NCBI GenBank assembly: GCA_031259905.1
Contig: JAIRKS010000222.1
Coordinates: 1 to 13,925, forward strand
Length of the DNA stretch: 13,925 bases
Reading direction: 5' to 3'
From: Odoribacteraceae bacterium
GTDB lineage: Bacteria; Bacteroidota; Bacteroidia; Bacteroidales; Marinifilaceae
In this document: positions 13,480-13,925 of the stretch, in pieces
Layout of the letters: each line of letters begins with the position of its first letter
Position numbering within the stretch: position 1 is the first letter of the stretch
Notes under the pieces: generated by a model
What the model was told of the DNA's origin: nothing
Database searches by the model: none
What the model saw: the letters and a program-made list of their open reading frames with translations, nothing else
Position numbers and translations under genes: made by a program

Positions 13480-13925
13480 GCGGACAGGAGTATGAATGAA
13501 TGATTTTTCCCCTCGAAGTGATTATAGAGCAGGATGTACTTCACGCTCGCCGATACCTCCTCCTTCACCGCACCGGCGAGGAGGTGCGCCGGGATGCGTT
13601 GCCGGTACAGGAGGGTGGCTGCGGCGTATGTGGCGAGGCCGGGGGCGGTATACGATTCCCCGAAGAGGTGCTTGTAGCGGAGCAGGCGCTTGCCGGGGAC
13701 TAGCGACGGGCAGACATCCGTGTAGACTTGATCGTTCAGGGGGTTCCCGTTCGTGCCGATCATCACCGCATCAACCTCATCGAGGGAGCATTGCGCCTCC
13801 CTCAGAAGGTGTTCGAGAACTTGTTGCAATTCCTCCCGGTGCGGGCGGTACGCAATTTCGACACCGCACAGGCGGCACAGGGCATTCTCTCCCCGGTCAT
13901 CCAGCATCATGCTTACGGCCGTCTC
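13467..13925 (-). CDS. Beta-ketoacyl synthase/chain-length-factor-like protein, C-terminal part (5' end outside)
   Basis: The frame runs in from the right edge as ETAVSMMLDDRGENAL; the ATG at 13910 is internal. The visible 152 residues are the C-terminal half of a thiolase-fold ketosynthase: SLDEVDAVMIGTNGNPLND, then YKHLFGESYTAPGLATYAAATLL and the end YNHFEGKNHSFILL. In active ketosynthases the first of these regions reads HGTGTxxND and the second K-x-x-x-GHxxGAAG, each supplying a catalytic His. Here neither His is present; the second position is Glu in FGES. This fits a chain-length factor or another non-elongating partner, as in the KS/CLF pairs of aryl polyene pathways. The Cys site lies outside the window. 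It is the first visible gene of an eight-gene operon and overlaps the SMR-type gene by 13 nt. Confidence 0.82.
   Translation of the reverse strand, partial: ETAVSMMLDDRGENALCRLCGVEIAYRPHREELQQVLEHLLREAQCSLDEVDAVMIGTNGNPLNDQVYTDVCPSLVPGKRLLRYKHLFGESYTAPGLATYAAATLLYRQRIPAHLLAGAVKEEVSASVKYILLYNHFEGKNHSFILLSACGK

Overview
The window looks like the chromosome of a Gram-negative Bacteroidota, most likely a Bacteroidales species with a fairly GC-rich genome. The grounds are a Kdo transferase of the lipid A pathway, a GH115 glycoside hydrolase and a small lipoprotein of the kind common in gut Bacteroidales. A further ground is an aryl-polyene/flexirubin-like gene cluster whose trifunctional MMPL-acyltransferase-methyltransferase protein is typical of this phylum. 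I cannot fix the genus. Base composition is uneven: about two thirds GC in a sample of waaA, low forties in the 3' part of the GH115 gene and in the lipoprotein, and mid fifties in the cluster on the right.

Left part (1-5097, + strand): the 3' end of an EamA/DMT permease, waaA (Kdo transferase), a secreted GH115 alpha-glucuronidase-like enzyme 10 bp behind waaA, a 158-bp gap, and a short lipoprotein (DUF6567-like). A hairpin with a short T run follows the lipoprotein.

Middle (5098-5713): a convergent intergenic region. It holds an exact array of 17 units of 21 bp (5294-5650). The first eight units are hairpin-forming, with complementary changes in their arms and linkers that switch orientation. 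The last nine alternate two other 21-mers to make a 42-bp higher-order repeat. No recognised gene is present here; open frames on both strands are a by-product of the 21-bp period.

Right part (13925 down to 5714, - strand): eight genes in one tight, overlapping operon that runs in from beyond the right edge. In transcription order they are a ketosynthase/chain-length-factor-like protein (5' end outside), a four-helix SMR/EamA-type membrane protein, a LolA-like periplasmic carrier, a small lipoprotein (perhaps LolB-like), a FabZ/ApeI-type hotdog dehydratase, a family 2 glycosyltransferase, a 1180-residue MMPL/PlsC/methyltransferase-like fusion, and a CrtI/retinol-saturase-type FAD oxidoreductase. 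Together they resemble the tailoring, lipid-anchoring and envelope-export half of an aryl polyene or dialkylresorcinol/flexirubin-type pigment cluster. The ACPs, active ketosynthase, ketoreductase and aromatic starter genes would lie to the right. My working model is that the polyene acyl chain is made on an ACP, tailored, transferred by the PlsC domain to a glycosylated or lipid acceptor, moved out by MMPL, and carried to the outer membrane by LolA and the lipoprotein.

The least explained signal is the palindromic 21-bp array. In the cluster, two proteins have altered catalytic positions: the ketosynthase fragment lacks both usual His residues, and the dehydratase has Gln in place of the acidic partner.
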